Source of the DNA: an uncultured beta proteobacterium
GTDB lineage: Bacteria > Pseudomonadota > Gammaproteobacteria > Burkholderiales > Burkholderiaceae_C
DNA length: 49,596 nucleotides
NCBI GenBank assembly: GCA_903876715.1
Contig: CAIRBF010000147.1
Location: 1-49,596 of the forward strand
Reading direction: 5' to 3'
Below the pieces are notes generated by a model, which saw only the letters and a program-made list of their open reading frames with translations, made no database searches and was not told where the DNA came from. Position 1 is the stretch's first letter, and the number at the start of each line of letters is the position of its first letter. Positions 9,506-17,633 of this stretch are shown in pieces. The position numbers and the translations under genes are program-made.

Positions 9506-9963
9506 GGCTGGGCGGGAGTCAAGGCGCCGCGGGTGTCGCCCTGGCTCTGGGCATGGCTGCCACGGCGCCCGCGGCACCGGCTGCGGGCGTCGCGCCTCAC
9601 GAGGTCGAAGGCGACGGGATCGAGCAGCCCCTGCTCGGCCTGCGCGGCGACCCCGCCCGGGGCCGGGCCATCGTCGCCGACCGCCGCACGGGCCTGTGCC
9701 TGCTGTGCCACCAGGCCCCGCTGCCCGAGGAGCGATCGCCAGGCAACCTGTCGAGCGACCTGTCCGGGGCAGGAAGCCGCTGGACGGCGGCGCAGTTGCG
9801 GCTGCGCATCGTCGATGCGCGCCGACTGAACCCGGCGTCGGTGATGCCGTCCTTTCACCGCACCGAGGGCTTGAGCCGCGTCAGCGCGACCTGGCGTGGC
9901 CGGCCGATCCTGGACGCGCAGCAAGTGGAGGATGTCGTGGCTTACCTGGAGGGCTTGAAATGA
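9502..9963 (+). CDS. soxX: SoxX, monoheme c-type cytochrome of the SoxXA complex
   Basis: A 153-residue protein with a Sec-type signal (hydrophobic GVALALGMAATAPAAPAAG), one heme c site C66-x-x-C69-H70 (CLLCH) and the axial methionine M115 in NPASVMPSFHR, as in SoxX. With SoxA it forms the periplasmic complex that joins a sulfur compound oxidatively to the cysteine of SoxY. The gene starts inside the stop codon of the upstream molybdenum subunit (ATGA) and its own stop overlaps soxY in the same way. The order X-Y-Z-A is kept but soxB and soxCD are absent here. Confidence 0.87.
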   Translation: MRLGGSQGAAGVALALGMAATAPAAPAAGVAPHEVEGDGIEQPLLGLRGDPARGRAIVADRRTGLCLLCHQAPLPEERSPGNLSSDLSGAGSRWTAAQLRLRIVDARRLNPASVMPSFHRTEGLSRVSATWRGRPILDAQQVEDVVAYLEGLK

Positions 9964-10472
9964 AAGAGGCCGTCGCCGCGCCCCCCGTTGGGTCGCGAGC
10001 GGGCGTGGCGATGTCACGCCGAGGGTGTCTGATCGGTTCCGGGCTCGCGCTGATGGCCTGTGCGGTGCCGGTATCCGCCGCAGCTGCGACGCCGGACCTG
10101 CGCGATTCGCCCCAGCTTCAGGCGGCGCTCAGCCGCTTCGCTGGCGGTGCGGCGGTGCGCGAAGGTCGGGTGGAGTTCGACCTGCCGGAACTGGTCGAGA
10201 ACGGCAACGCCGTGCCGGTGACCGTGTCCGTGGCAAGCCCGATGAGCGAAGGCGACCATGTGGCCGCGATCGCCCTGTTCACCGGTCGCAATCCGCTGCC
10301 CGAGGTCGCCGAGTTCACACTCGGTCCGCGCGCCGGCCGCGCCCGCGTGGCTACCCGCATCCGCCTGGCGACGTCGCAGCGGGTGATCGCCGCGGCGAAA
10401 CTGTCGGACGGCACGGTCTGGACACGCACGGTCGATGTGCTCGTGACGCTGGCGGCCTGCATCGAGGAGTGA
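9960..10472 (+). CDS. soxY: SoxY-like sulfur carrier with altered C-terminal arm
   Basis: A 170-residue SoxY: a twin-arginine signal (MSRRGCLIGSG from residue 18), an immunoglobulin-like domain (VEFDLPELVENGNAVPVTVS, DHVAAIALFTGRNPLPEVA) and a C-terminal cysteine. The normal SoxY ends in GGCGG, a flexible arm that presents the substrate-carrying Cys. Here the end is LAACIEE: the Cys (C167) is kept but the flanking glycines are replaced by AA and IEE. Met18 (10011) is a possible alternative start and would give a more usual signal-peptide length. It overlaps soxX by ATGA. Confidence 0.85.
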   Translation: MKEAVAAPPVGSRAGVAMSRRGCLIGSGLALMACAVPVSAAAATPDLRDSPQLQAALSRFAGGAAVREGRVEFDLPELVENGNAVPVTVSVASPMSEGDHVAAIALFTGRNPLPEVAEFTLGPRAGRARVATRIRLATSQRVIAAAKLSDGTVWTRTVDVLVTLAACIEE

Positions 10473-10479
10473 GGAGACC

Positions 10480-10542
10480 ATGTCGGATCGCGTTCATCGA
10501 GTCCCGCAGGCCAACGGGCGCCCACCGGCGAGACGGCCATGA
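10480..10542 (+). CDS. 20-codon mini-ORF coupling soxY to soxZ
   Basis: ATG at 10480 is preceded by GAGGAG (10471-10476) and opens a 20-residue Arg/Pro-rich frame (MSDRVHRVPQANGRPPARRP). Its stop overlaps the soxZ ATG as ATGA at 10539-10542. The soxZ start itself has only a weak Shine-Dalgarno, so ribosomes finishing the mini-ORF could re-initiate on soxZ. The Shine-Dalgarno spacing is short (3 nt). It may equally be a non-functional remnant. Confidence 0.35.
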   Translation: MSDRVHRVPQANGRPPARRP

Positions 10543-10859
10543 CCCGCGCCATCGTCACGCTGCCGCGACAAGCCCGCAAGGGCGAGGTGATCGAGGTCCG
10601 TGCTCTCGTCGCCCATCCGATGGAGACGGGGCACCGGCCCGACAGCGAAGGGCGCGTCCTGCCGCGCAACATCATCCGTCGCTTCAGCTGCCGGTATGAC
10701 GGCCAAACCGTCTTCAGCGCCGACCTGCACCCGGCCATCGCGGCCAATCCCCTGATCGTCTTCCACACCGTGGCCACCATCACCGGCCCGCTGACCTGCA
10801 CCTGGGAGGGCGACAGCGGCTTCACTCACGAGCACGTGGCGACACTGCAGGTGGCGTGA
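10539..10859 (+). CDS. soxZ: SoxZ, partner subunit of the SoxYZ carrier
   Basis: A 106-residue protein matching SoxZ: GEVIEVRALVAHPMETGHR near the N-terminus is the family signature, followed by a Cys/Tyr-bearing strand (RFSCRYDG) and a C-terminal beta sheet (GPLTCTWEGDSG). SoxZ binds SoxY in the periplasm without its own signal peptide and is co-exported. It lies 66 nt after soxY, the only gap in this operon, and its stop overlaps the GTG start of soxA. Confidence 0.88.
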   Translation: MTRAIVTLPRQARKGEVIEVRALVAHPMETGHRPDSEGRVLPRNIIRRFSCRYDGQTVFSADLHPAIAANPLIVFHTVATITGPLTCTWEGDSGFTHEHVATLQVA

Positions 10860-11725
10860 AGACGGCGCCGTCCGAGGCGAGGCCGGCCGTGCGTCGCGCG
10901 CAGACCCAAGGCCGGCGCGCCTGGGCTTGGCGGCGCCCCAGTCCGCGGACTTTCGGTCCGGCTCTGGCCGCCGTGGTGCTCGCTGGCTTGTTGGTCGGCA
11001 CCCGGGGCGCGGGTGGCCAGCCGGCGTGGCGCAGTGGTTACGACCTGATGAGCCGAGAACTGCAGGCCATGCAGCGCGACGAATCGCTCAACCCCGGGAT
11101 GCTGTGGGTGCTCGAAGGCCAGGCGCTGTGGACCCGGCGCGAGGGCGCCGCGGCGCGCGCCTGCGCCGACTGCCACGGCGCCACACCCGCGGAACGACTG
11201 CGCGGCACGGCAACGAGCTACCCGGCCTGGGACGCGCTGCTCGACAAGCCGGCCACCCTGAGCGAGCGCATCGCGCAGTGCCGCACCCGGCACCAGGGGC
11301 TGGCGCCCTCTGCCGCGGGCGGTGGAGCGCTGCTGGCGCTCGAGGCGGCCGTGGCCCACGCCTCCCGGGGCCTGCCCATGCGCCCACCGGACGACACGCG
11401 CCTGACGCCCTGGCGCGAGCGTGGCCAGGTGCTGTGGCAACAGCGCCTTGGGCAACTCGACCTGTCGTGCGCGCAATGCCACGACGAGCGCGCGGGCGGC
11501 CGGCTCGGCGGCGCGGTGATCCCTCCGGGCAATGCCGTGGGCTATCCCACCTACAGGCTCGAGTGGCAGGGGCTCGGTTCGCTGCAGCGGCGCCTGCGCA
11601 ACTGCATGACCGGGGTGCGCGCCGAGCCCTATGCCGCCGGCTCCGACGAGATGCGGGCCCTGGAGGTCTACCTGGCCTGGCGTGACCGCGGCCTGGCGGT
11701 GGAAGTCCCGGCCGTGCGGCCTTGA
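10856..11725 (+). CDS. soxA: SoxA, diheme c-type cytochrome of the SoxXA complex
   Basis: A 289-residue exported cytochrome. After a hydrophobic segment (PALAAVVLAGLLVG, about 35-48) come two heme c motifs, CADCH (103-107) and CAQCH (205-209), C142 in QCRTRHQG, and C250 in RNCMTGVRAEPYAAGS, the conserved active-site/heme-ligand cysteine. It is therefore the diheme SoxA type and looks catalytically complete. Translation starts at GTG 10856, overlapping the soxZ stop (GTGA). SoxXA normally links thiosulfate to SoxY-Cys; the substrate here may differ given the SoxY change and the upstream molybdenum hydroxylase. Confidence 0.87.
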   Translation: MKTAPSEARPAVRRAQTQGRRAWAWRRPSPRTFGPALAAVVLAGLLVGTRGAGGQPAWRSGYDLMSRELQAMQRDESLNPGMLWVLEGQALWTRREGAAARACADCHGATPAERLRGTATSYPAWDALLDKPATLSERIAQCRTRHQGLAPSAAGGGALLALEAAVAHASRGLPMRPPDDTRLTPWRERGQVLWQQRLGQLDLSCAQCHDERAGGRLGGAVIPPGNAVGYPTYRLEWQGLGSLQRRLRNCMTGVRAEPYAAGSDEMRALEVYLAWRDRGLAVEVPAVRP

Positions 11726-11808
11726 CCCCCGCATAGAACGCGGCCACGAGCCGCTGAACCCCGATCGCACGCCGGAACGTCCCGCAGCCGCCGTGGAACA
11801 ATCCCCCG

Positions 11809-12816
11809 ATGAAAGTCTGCATCGTCGGTGCCGGAGCGGTGGGCGGCGTGTTCGCGGCCTGGCTCGCAGGCCGGCTGCCTGCCGGCGAAGTCGAGGTCAG
11901 CGCACTGGCGCGCGGGGCGACGCTGCGGGCCTTGCAGCATGACGGGTTGCGACTCGAGTCACCTCAGGCGCCTGCACTGCACCTGCGTCTGCCCGCCAGC
12001 GAAGACCCGGCCGCGCTCGGTGCGCAGGACGTGGTCGTCGTGGCCGTCAAGGGCCCGGCGCTGTCCGCCGCCGCGCCGGCCATCGGCGCGCTCTGCCATC
12101 AGGACACGACCGTCCTGGTGGCCATGAACGGTGTGCCCTGGTGGTTCTTCGACGGGCTGAGCGGCCCTTGCGACGGGCTGCGCCTGGCCAGCGTGGACGC
12201 GGACGACCACATCCGCGCCCACATCCCGACCGAGCGCGTCGTCGGCTGCGTCGTCCACTTCAGCGCGGCCACACCCGCGCCAGCCCAGGTCCGCCTGGTC
12301 CAGGGCAGGCGCCTCATCCTGGGCGAGCCCGCCGGCGGCGTCAGCCCGCGCGTTCAGGCCCTGGCCGGCGTGCTCGAACGCGCCGGCTTCGAGGTCGAAC
12401 GCAGCGCGCGCATCCAGCGCGACATCTGGTTCAAGCTCTGGGGCAACATGACGGTCAACCCCGTGTCGGCGCTGACGGGCGCCTCCACGGACCGCATCCT
12501 CGACGACCCGCTGGTGCGCGCCTACATCAGCGCCGTCATGCTCGAGGCACGCACCATCGGGGAGCGCTTCGGCATCCCGATCGAGCAGGAGCCCGAGGAC
12601 CGACACGCCGTCACGCGCAAGCTCGGGGCCTTCCGCACCTCGATGCTGCAGGACGTCGAAAGCGGGCGGCCTCTGGAGATCGACGCCCTGCTCGGCGCCG
12701 TGCGCGAGGTCGGCCAGCGCCTGGCCGTGCCCACGCCGCACCTGGACAGCCTGCTCGGCCTGGCGCGGCTGATGGCGCGCACACGCGGGCTCTATCCTGA
12801 GCCGCCACCTCCCTGA
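11809..12816 (+). CDS. ketopantoate reductase family protein (PanE/ApbA-like)
   Basis: A 335-residue NADPH-dependent reductase. The N-terminal Rossmann motif GAGAVGG (about 7-13) and the C-terminal helical domain with the catalytic Lys (IWFKLWGNMTVNP) and the following N/E residues match 2-dehydropantoate 2-reductase, which makes pantoate for coenzyme A. Many PanE paralogues sit in catabolic clusters and act on other 2-oxo acids. This one lies upstream of an ABM protein, an M20 hydrolase and a molybdenum hydroxylase on the same strand, so a catabolic role is possible. The active-site region VAMNGVPWW is typical. Confidence 0.8.
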   Translation: MKVCIVGAGAVGGVFAAWLAGRLPAGEVEVSALARGATLRALQHDGLRLESPQAPALHLRLPASEDPAALGAQDVVVVAVKGPALSAAAPAIGALCHQDTTVLVAMNGVPWWFFDGLSGPCDGLRLASVDADDHIRAHIPTERVVGCVVHFSAATPAPAQVRLVQGRRLILGEPAGGVSPRVQALAGVLERAGFEVERSARIQRDIWFKLWGNMTVNPVSALTGASTDRILDDPLVRAYISAVMLEARTIGERFGIPIEQEPEDRHAVTRKLGAFRTSMLQDVESGRPLEIDALLGAVREVGQRLAVPTPHLDSLLGLARLMARTRGLYPEPPPP

Positions 12817-12832
12817 AGCCCAAGGAACCCCG

Positions 12833-13132
12833 ATGATCCTCGAAGTCGCCGACATCAGAATCCCGCCCGGCCGCCAGGCCGAATTCGACGAGGCCATCCA
12901 GCAAGGCGTGACAACGGTGATCGCGCAGGCCCAGGGTTTCCTCGGGTGGCAGGTCCACAAAGGGGTCGAGAGCCCGGAGCGCTACCTGCTGACCATCCGC
13001 TGGGCGACCCTGGAAGACCATACGGTGCATTTCCGCCAGGGGCCGCTGTTCCCGCAGTGGCGCGCCATCGTCGGACCCTTCTTCGCGCAGCCGCCGGTCG
13101 TCGAGCACTTCGTCCTCGTGGGCGCATCCTGA
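12833..13132 (+). CDS. antibiotic biosynthesis monooxygenase (ABM) family protein
   Basis: A 99-residue single ABM (dimeric alpha-beta barrel) domain: ILEVADIRIPPGRQAEFDEA, GFLGWQVHKG and YLLTIRWATLEDHTVHFRQ are typical. Members range from heme-degrading and quinol monooxygenases to small stress proteins, and the specific role cannot be read from the sequence. AAGGA precedes the ATG. It is 16 nt after the PanE-like gene and 14 nt before the M20 hydrolase, so all three probably share a transcript. Confidence 0.75.
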   Translation: MILEVADIRIPPGRQAEFDEAIQQGVTTVIAQAQGFLGWQVHKGVESPERYLLTIRWATLEDHTVHFRQGPLFPQWRAIVGPFFAQPPVVEHFVLVGAS

Positions 13133-13146
13133 GCCCGGCGCGCCCT

Positions 13147-14592
13147 GTGAGCAGCCGCGAACACGCCCTCGATCTGGCGCGTGCGCACTTCGACAGCGGC
13201 CACTTCGCGCGCGACCTCGCTCGCCGCGTGGCGTTCCGCACCGAAAGCCAGGAGCCGGCCGGGGGATCGCGGCTGCGCGCCTACCTCGACGACGAGCTCA
13301 TGCCCACCGTCCTGGCGCTGGGCTTTCGCGGCGCGGTACACGACAACCCGGTCGCGGGGGCCGGGCCGCTCCTCATGGCCACACGACACGAGGACGACGC
13401 CCTGCCGACCGTGCTGCTGTACGGGCATGGCGACGTGATCCGCGGCCAGGACGTCTCCTGGAGCCGCGGATCCGGCCCGTGGACCTTGGCCGCCGAAGGC
13501 GAGCGTCTGTACGGGCGCGGCACGGCCGACAACAAGGGGCAGCACAGCATCAACCTCGCCGCGCTGGGGCAGGTGCTGGCGGCTCGCGGGCGTCTTGGCT
13601 TCAACGCGACCTGGCTGTTCGAAACCGGCGAGGAGACCGGCTCCCCAGGACTGGCCGCCTTCTGCGCCGCGCAGCGCGAGGCGCTGGCCGCCGATGTGCT
13701 GATCGCCAGCGACGGCCCGCGATGGCAGCGCGACCGGCCCACGGTCTTCCTCGGCTCGCGCGGGGTGGCCAACTTCGACCTCGTGCTGCGGTCGCGCGAC
13801 GGTGCCCATCACTCGGGCAATTGGGGTGGACTGTTGCGCAACCCGGGCACCGTCCTCGCGCACGCCATCGCCTGCCTTGTGGATGCGCGCGGCCGCATCA
13901 TGGTGCAGGCGCTGCGCCCGCCATCGATCCCGGAACCCGTGCGGCAAGCCCTGGCGGACCTGGCCATCGAGCCCGCGCCTGGGGACCCTGCCGTCGATAC
14001 CGACTGGGGCGAGCCCGGCCTGAGCCCCGTGGAGCGCGTGATCGCGTGGAACACACTGGAAGTACTGGCCTACCGCACCGGGAACCCCGATCATCCCGTC
14101 AACGCCATCCCGCCGATGGCGCGAGCCACGATGCACATGCGCTTTGTCGTCGGCACCGACACAGCCGGATTGCGCGAGCATGTCCAACGGCACCTGGCAG
14201 CGCACGGCTTCGGCGCGGTCGAGGTTGGCGAACCGGTGATCACACAGGCCACCCGGCTCGACCCGGGCAACCCGTGGGTGCGTTTCACGCTCGACAGTCT
14301 GGAGCGCACGAGCGGCATGGCTCCGGCGCTGCTGCCCAACCTGGGCGGCTCGCTGCCGAACGACGTCTTTGCCGACCTCCTGGGCTTGCCCACTGTCTGG
14401 GTGCCGCACAGCTACCCGGCCTGCAACCAGCATGCCCCCGACGAGCACCTCCTGGCGCCCGTGGCGCGCGAGGCGCTCGAGCTGATGACGGGATTGTTCT
14501 GGGACCTGGGCAACCACGGCGCCGGGCTGCCGCGGCGTGGCGAGCAAGCCGGCCCGGCAACGGGCTACGATCGGGCTGCGCCCGTCGCCTGA
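13147..14592 (+). CDS. M20 family metallohydrolase
   Basis: A 481-residue cytoplasmic di-zinc hydrolase. Metal-binding and catalytic residues are present: H94 and D96 (LYGHGDVIRG), D128 (GRGTADNKG), the catalytic and metal Glu pair E162-E163 (FETGEETGSPGL) and a C-terminal His in NQHAPDEHLL. The inserted dimerisation domain (around 200-320) contains ANFDLVLRSRDGAHHSGNWGG. The family hydrolyses peptide, N-acyl or carbamoyl bonds. It starts at GTG 13147. Its placement between ABM and coxS/coxL genes suggests an amide-cleaving step in a catabolic pathway. Confidence 0.82.
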   Translation: MSSREHALDLARAHFDSGHFARDLARRVAFRTESQEPAGGSRLRAYLDDELMPTVLALGFRGAVHDNPVAGAGPLLMATRHEDDALPTVLLYGHGDVIRGQDVSWSRGSGPWTLAAEGERLYGRGTADNKGQHSINLAALGQVLAARGRLGFNATWLFETGEETGSPGLAAFCAAQREALAADVLIASDGPRWQRDRPTVFLGSRGVANFDLVLRSRDGAHHSGNWGGLLRNPGTVLAHAIACLVDARGRIMVQALRPPSIPEPVRQALADLAIEPAPGDPAVDTDWGEPGLSPVERVIAWNTLEVLAYRTGNPDHPVNAIPPMARATMHMRFVVGTDTAGLREHVQRHLAAHGFGAVEVGEPVITQATRLDPGNPWVRFTLDSLERTSGMAPALLPNLGGSLPNDVFADLLGLPTVWVPHSYPACNQHAPDEHLLAPVAREALELMTGLFWDLGNHGAGLPRRGEQAGPATGYDRAAPVA

Positions 14593-14696
14593 CGCAACCC
14601 GTAGCCTGTCACGTCACACCCAGCAGATCCCGGGGCCACGCAGAGCACGCATCGAACCCCACGCACGGGACGACAGTCACCACACCGCCTGAAATC

Positions 14697-15209
14697 ATGC
14701 CCGCAATGAATCTCCTCCTGAACGGCCAGGCCGTCGCCACCGAGGCGGCGCCCACGACCCTGCTCGTCGACCTGATCCGCGAGGTCAGGCATCTGACGGG
14801 CACCCACAGCGGCTGCGACACCGCGCAGTGCGGCGCCTGCACCGTGCTCGTAGACGGCCAGCCAGTCAAGAGCTGCAGCGTGCTGGCGCTGCAAGTCCAG
14901 GACCGCGAGGTCACGACGGTCGAGGGGCTGGCGGCACTTGCCGGCACGGTCGCCACCGCCGAGGGCCTGCACCCGCTGCAGGACGCTTTCATGGCCTGCC
15001 ACGGCCTGCAGTGCGGCTTCTGCACGCCGGGCATGTTGATGGCTGCCGCCGGCCTGCTGCGCACGAACCCTGCCCCCAGCGACGCCGAGATCGCGCATGC
15101 GCTCGAGGGCAACCTCTGCCGTTGCACCGGTTACGTCAACATCATCGCCGCGGTGCGGCAGGCCGCGCAGGCCATGCAAGGCGCCACCGCCCAGGGAGTC
15201 CAGGCATGA
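14697..15209 (+). CDS. 2Fe-2S small subunit of a molybdenum hydroxylase (CoxS type)
   Basis: A 170-residue iron-sulfur subunit with both clusters: C40, C45, C48, C60 ([16 protein letters not shown]) and C106, C109, C141, C143 (QCGFC, CRCTGY). The CxGY ending of the second motif places it with CoxS/XdhC-like aerobic hydroxylases rather than with the Ior type upstream. The start could also be the in-frame ATG at 14706; neither has a clear Shine-Dalgarno. The stop overlaps the next ATG (ATGA). No signal peptide is seen, so the enzyme is cytoplasmic. Confidence 0.87.
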   Translation: MPAMNLLLNGQAVATEAAPTTLLVDLIREVRHLTGTHSGCDTAQCGACTVLVDGQPVKSCSVLALQVQDREVTTVEGLAALAGTVATAEGLHPLQDAFMACHGLQCGFCTPGMLMAAAGLLRTNPAPSDAEIAHALEGNLCRCTGYVNIIAAVRQAAQAMQGATAQGVQA

Positions 15210-17551
15210 ACGCGCCGAAAGAACTGTCAGGCGAAGCGCTGCGCTTCGGCAGCGGCCACACCGTGCGCCGCATCGAGGACCCCACGCTCGTCAGCGGTCG
15301 GGGCCAGTACACGGACGACTTGCAGCGCGAGGGTCTGGCGCACCTGGTCTTCGTGCGTTCGCCGCATGCGCATGCGCGCATCGCCGCCATTGACGCCGCG
15401 GCCGCGCTGGCGCTGCCGGGGGTGCTGGCGGTCTACACCGGCGCGGAGCTGGTGGCTGCCGGGGTCAAGCCGCTGGCCGCGCCACCGCCGGCCTTCAAGC
15501 GCCCCGACGGCACGCCGTCGGCCTCGTCGCCGCGGCGCGCCCTCGCGCACGAGGTCGTCCGCTATGTGGGCGAGGCTGTCGCCGCGGTCGTTGCCGAAAC
15601 GCGCGAGGCCGCCGTCGACGCGGCCGAGGCGGTGATGGTCGACTATGAAGAACTGCCCGCGGTCACGACGCTCGAGGCCGCGATGACGCCCGGGGCGCCG
15701 GCGCTTTGCGAGCAGGCGCCGGACAACATCTGCGCCGAGGGGCGCGACGGCGATGCCGCCGCCTGCGCCACCGCCTTCGCGGCCGCAGCGCACGTGGTGA
15801 GGCTCGAACTCGTCAACCAGCGCCTCGCGCCTTCGCCGATCGAGCCCCGCGTCATCCTGGCCGAGCCCGAGCCGGGCACCGGCCGGCTGCTCGTGACCTT
15901 GTCCAACCAGATGCCCACCGGCATCCGCGACAGCCTGGCGGCGCTGCTGCCAGGCATGAGCAAAGAGCAGATCCGGGTCAAGGTCGGTGATGTAGGCGGC
16001 GGCTTCGGCATGAAGACCGGCCTGTACCCCGAAGACCTGGTCGTCGCCCACGCCGCGCGCGCGCTGCAGCGCCCGGTGCGCTGGCGCGCGCAGCGGCTCG
16101 AGGAGTTCATGGCAGCCGTGCACGCACGCGACTGGCGCACCACGGCCGAGCTGGCGCTGGACGCCCGCGGCCGCGTGCTTGCGATGCGCCAACGTACACA
16201 TGCCAACGTCGGCGCCTACGCCATCCCGACCGGCGTCATGATCCCGCTCGTGCTCGGCCCCTTCGTCGCCACGAGCGTCTACGACATCCCGGTCGTCGAC
16301 CTGCACGCCACCGCGGTGTTGAGCAACACCGGTCCCCTGGCCGCCTACCGCGGCGCGGGCCGGCCCGAGGCCATCTACGTTGTCGAGCGCCTGATGGACG
16401 AGGCAGCGCGCGTCACCGGCCTGGACCCGGCCGAGTTGCGCCGACGCAACCTCGTGCAGCCGCAGCAGATGCCCTACACCAGCCCGACGCGGCAGGTCTA
16501 CGACACCGGCGAGTTCGAGAAGATGCTCGACCAGGCGCTCGTACTCGGCGATTGGGCAGGGTACCAGGCACGTGCGACCGACTCCGCAGCGCGCGGCCGC
16601 CTGCGCGGCCGCAGCGTGACCACCTTCCTCGAGTGGACAGGCGGCAATGCCCTGACCGAGAAGGTGCGGGTGCAGGTCCGCGCTGACGGCATCATCGAAC
16701 TCAGCTCGGCGACGATGGCCATGGGCCAGGGTATCGCCACCAGCTACGCCCAGCTCGCGGTCGACGTCTTCGGCGTGCCCATCGACCGCATCCGCATCCT
16801 GCAGGGCGACACCGACCGCGCCAACGGCTTCGGCAGCGCCGGCAGCCGCTCGCTGTTCACCGGCGGCGGTGCGGTGCGCGTGGCCAGCGAGCGCACGGTC
16901 GACCATGCGCGCGAGCTCGCCGCCCAGGCGCTCGAGGCTGCGCCCGCGGACATCGAGTACCGCGCCGGCGCCTTCAACGTCGTCGGCACCGACCTGCGCA
17001 TCGGCCTGTTCGAGCTCGCCGAGCGCCAGAGCGGCGGCCTGATCACGGTGGCCGCCGAAGCCAGCGCCAGCGCGGCGAGCTGGCCCAATGCCGCCCACAT
17101 CAGCGAGGTCGAGATCGACCCTGGCACCGGCGAGGTCGAGGTCGTCGCCTACGCCAGCGTCAACGACATCGGGCGCGTGATCAGCCCGCAGATCGTGCAA
17201 GGCCAGGTCGAGGGCGGCGCGGTCCAGGGCATTGGTCAGGCGCTGTGCGAGCAGGTCGTCTACGACGATGCGGGACAGCTGCTGACCGCGAGCTTCATGG
17301 ACTACGCGATGCCGCGCGCCGACGGCTTCATCGGCTTCAAGACCCTGTTCGACACCTCGGTACCGTGCAAGACCAACCTGCTGGGGGCCAAGGGCGTCGG
17401 CGAGCTGGGCACGATCGGCGCGACCCCGGTGGTGGCCAACGCCGTCGTCGATGCGCTGCTGGGCGCCGGCGTGCCGCGCGCCGTGGCCCTGGCGATACAG
17501 ATGCCGTTCACGGCGCAGAAGGTCTGGCAGGCGCTGCAGCAGCGGCGCTGA
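15206..17551 (+). CDS. molybdopterin large subunit, form II CoxL-like aerobic hydroxylase
   Basis: A 781-residue cytoplasmic xanthine-oxidase-family subunit. It opens with GSGHTVRRIEDPTLVSGRGQYTDD, has GDVGGGFGMKTGLYPE in the Mo-cofactor region and the catalytic Glu in GAKGVGELGTIG. The active-site loop reads AYRGAGR (about 380-386), the form II signature, and not AYxCSFR, so it is not a genuine CO dehydrogenase. A CoxM-type FAD subunit is missing from the neighbourhood, which is unusual for this group, so electrons must go elsewhere or the FAD subunit is encoded at another locus. The substrate is unknown; aldehydes, purines or N-heterocycles are typical. Confidence 0.88.
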   Translation: MNAPKELSGEALRFGSGHTVRRIEDPTLVSGRGQYTDDLQREGLAHLVFVRSPHAHARIAAIDAAAALALPGVLAVYTGAELVAAGVKPLAAPPPAFKRPDGTPSASSPRRALAHEVVRYVGEAVAAVVAETREAAVDAAEAVMVDYEELPAVTTLEAAMTPGAPALCEQAPDNICAEGRDGDAAACATAFAAAAHVVRLELVNQRLAPSPIEPRVILAEPEPGTGRLLVTLSNQMPTGIRDSLAALLPGMSKEQIRVKVGDVGGGFGMKTGLYPEDLVVAHAARALQRPVRWRAQRLEEFMAAVHARDWRTTAELALDARGRVLAMRQRTHANVGAYAIPTGVMIPLVLGPFVATSVYDIPVVDLHATAVLSNTGPLAAYRGAGRPEAIYVVERLMDEAARVTGLDPAELRRRNLVQPQQMPYTSPTRQVYDTGEFEKMLDQALVLGDWAGYQARATDSAARGRLRGRSVTTFLEWTGGNALTEKVRVQVRADGIIELSSATMAMGQGIATSYAQLAVDVFGVPIDRIRILQGDTDRANGFGSAGSRSLFTGGGAVRVASERTVDHARELAAQALEAAPADIEYRAGAFNVVGTDLRIGLFELAERQSGGLITVAAEASASAASWPNAAHISEVEIDPGTGEVEVVAYASVNDIGRVISPQIVQGQVEGGAVQGIGQALCEQVVYDDAGQLLTASFMDYAMPRADGFIGFKTLFDTSVPCKTNLLGAKGVGELGTIGATPVVANAVVDALLGAGVPRAVALAIQMPFTAQKVWQALQQRR

Positions 17552-17633
17552 CACGCCGCAAAAGCACTCCGACCGCGCCAGCGGCGTGCCAGCCACCCGT
17601 CCGCCGTTCTCACCCTCGCACAGGAGCCGTCCG

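Noticed and set aside
15206..17551. Aerobic CO dehydrogenase
   Set aside because: The active-site loop is AYRGAGR, not AYxCSFR, and the CoxM subunit is missing.
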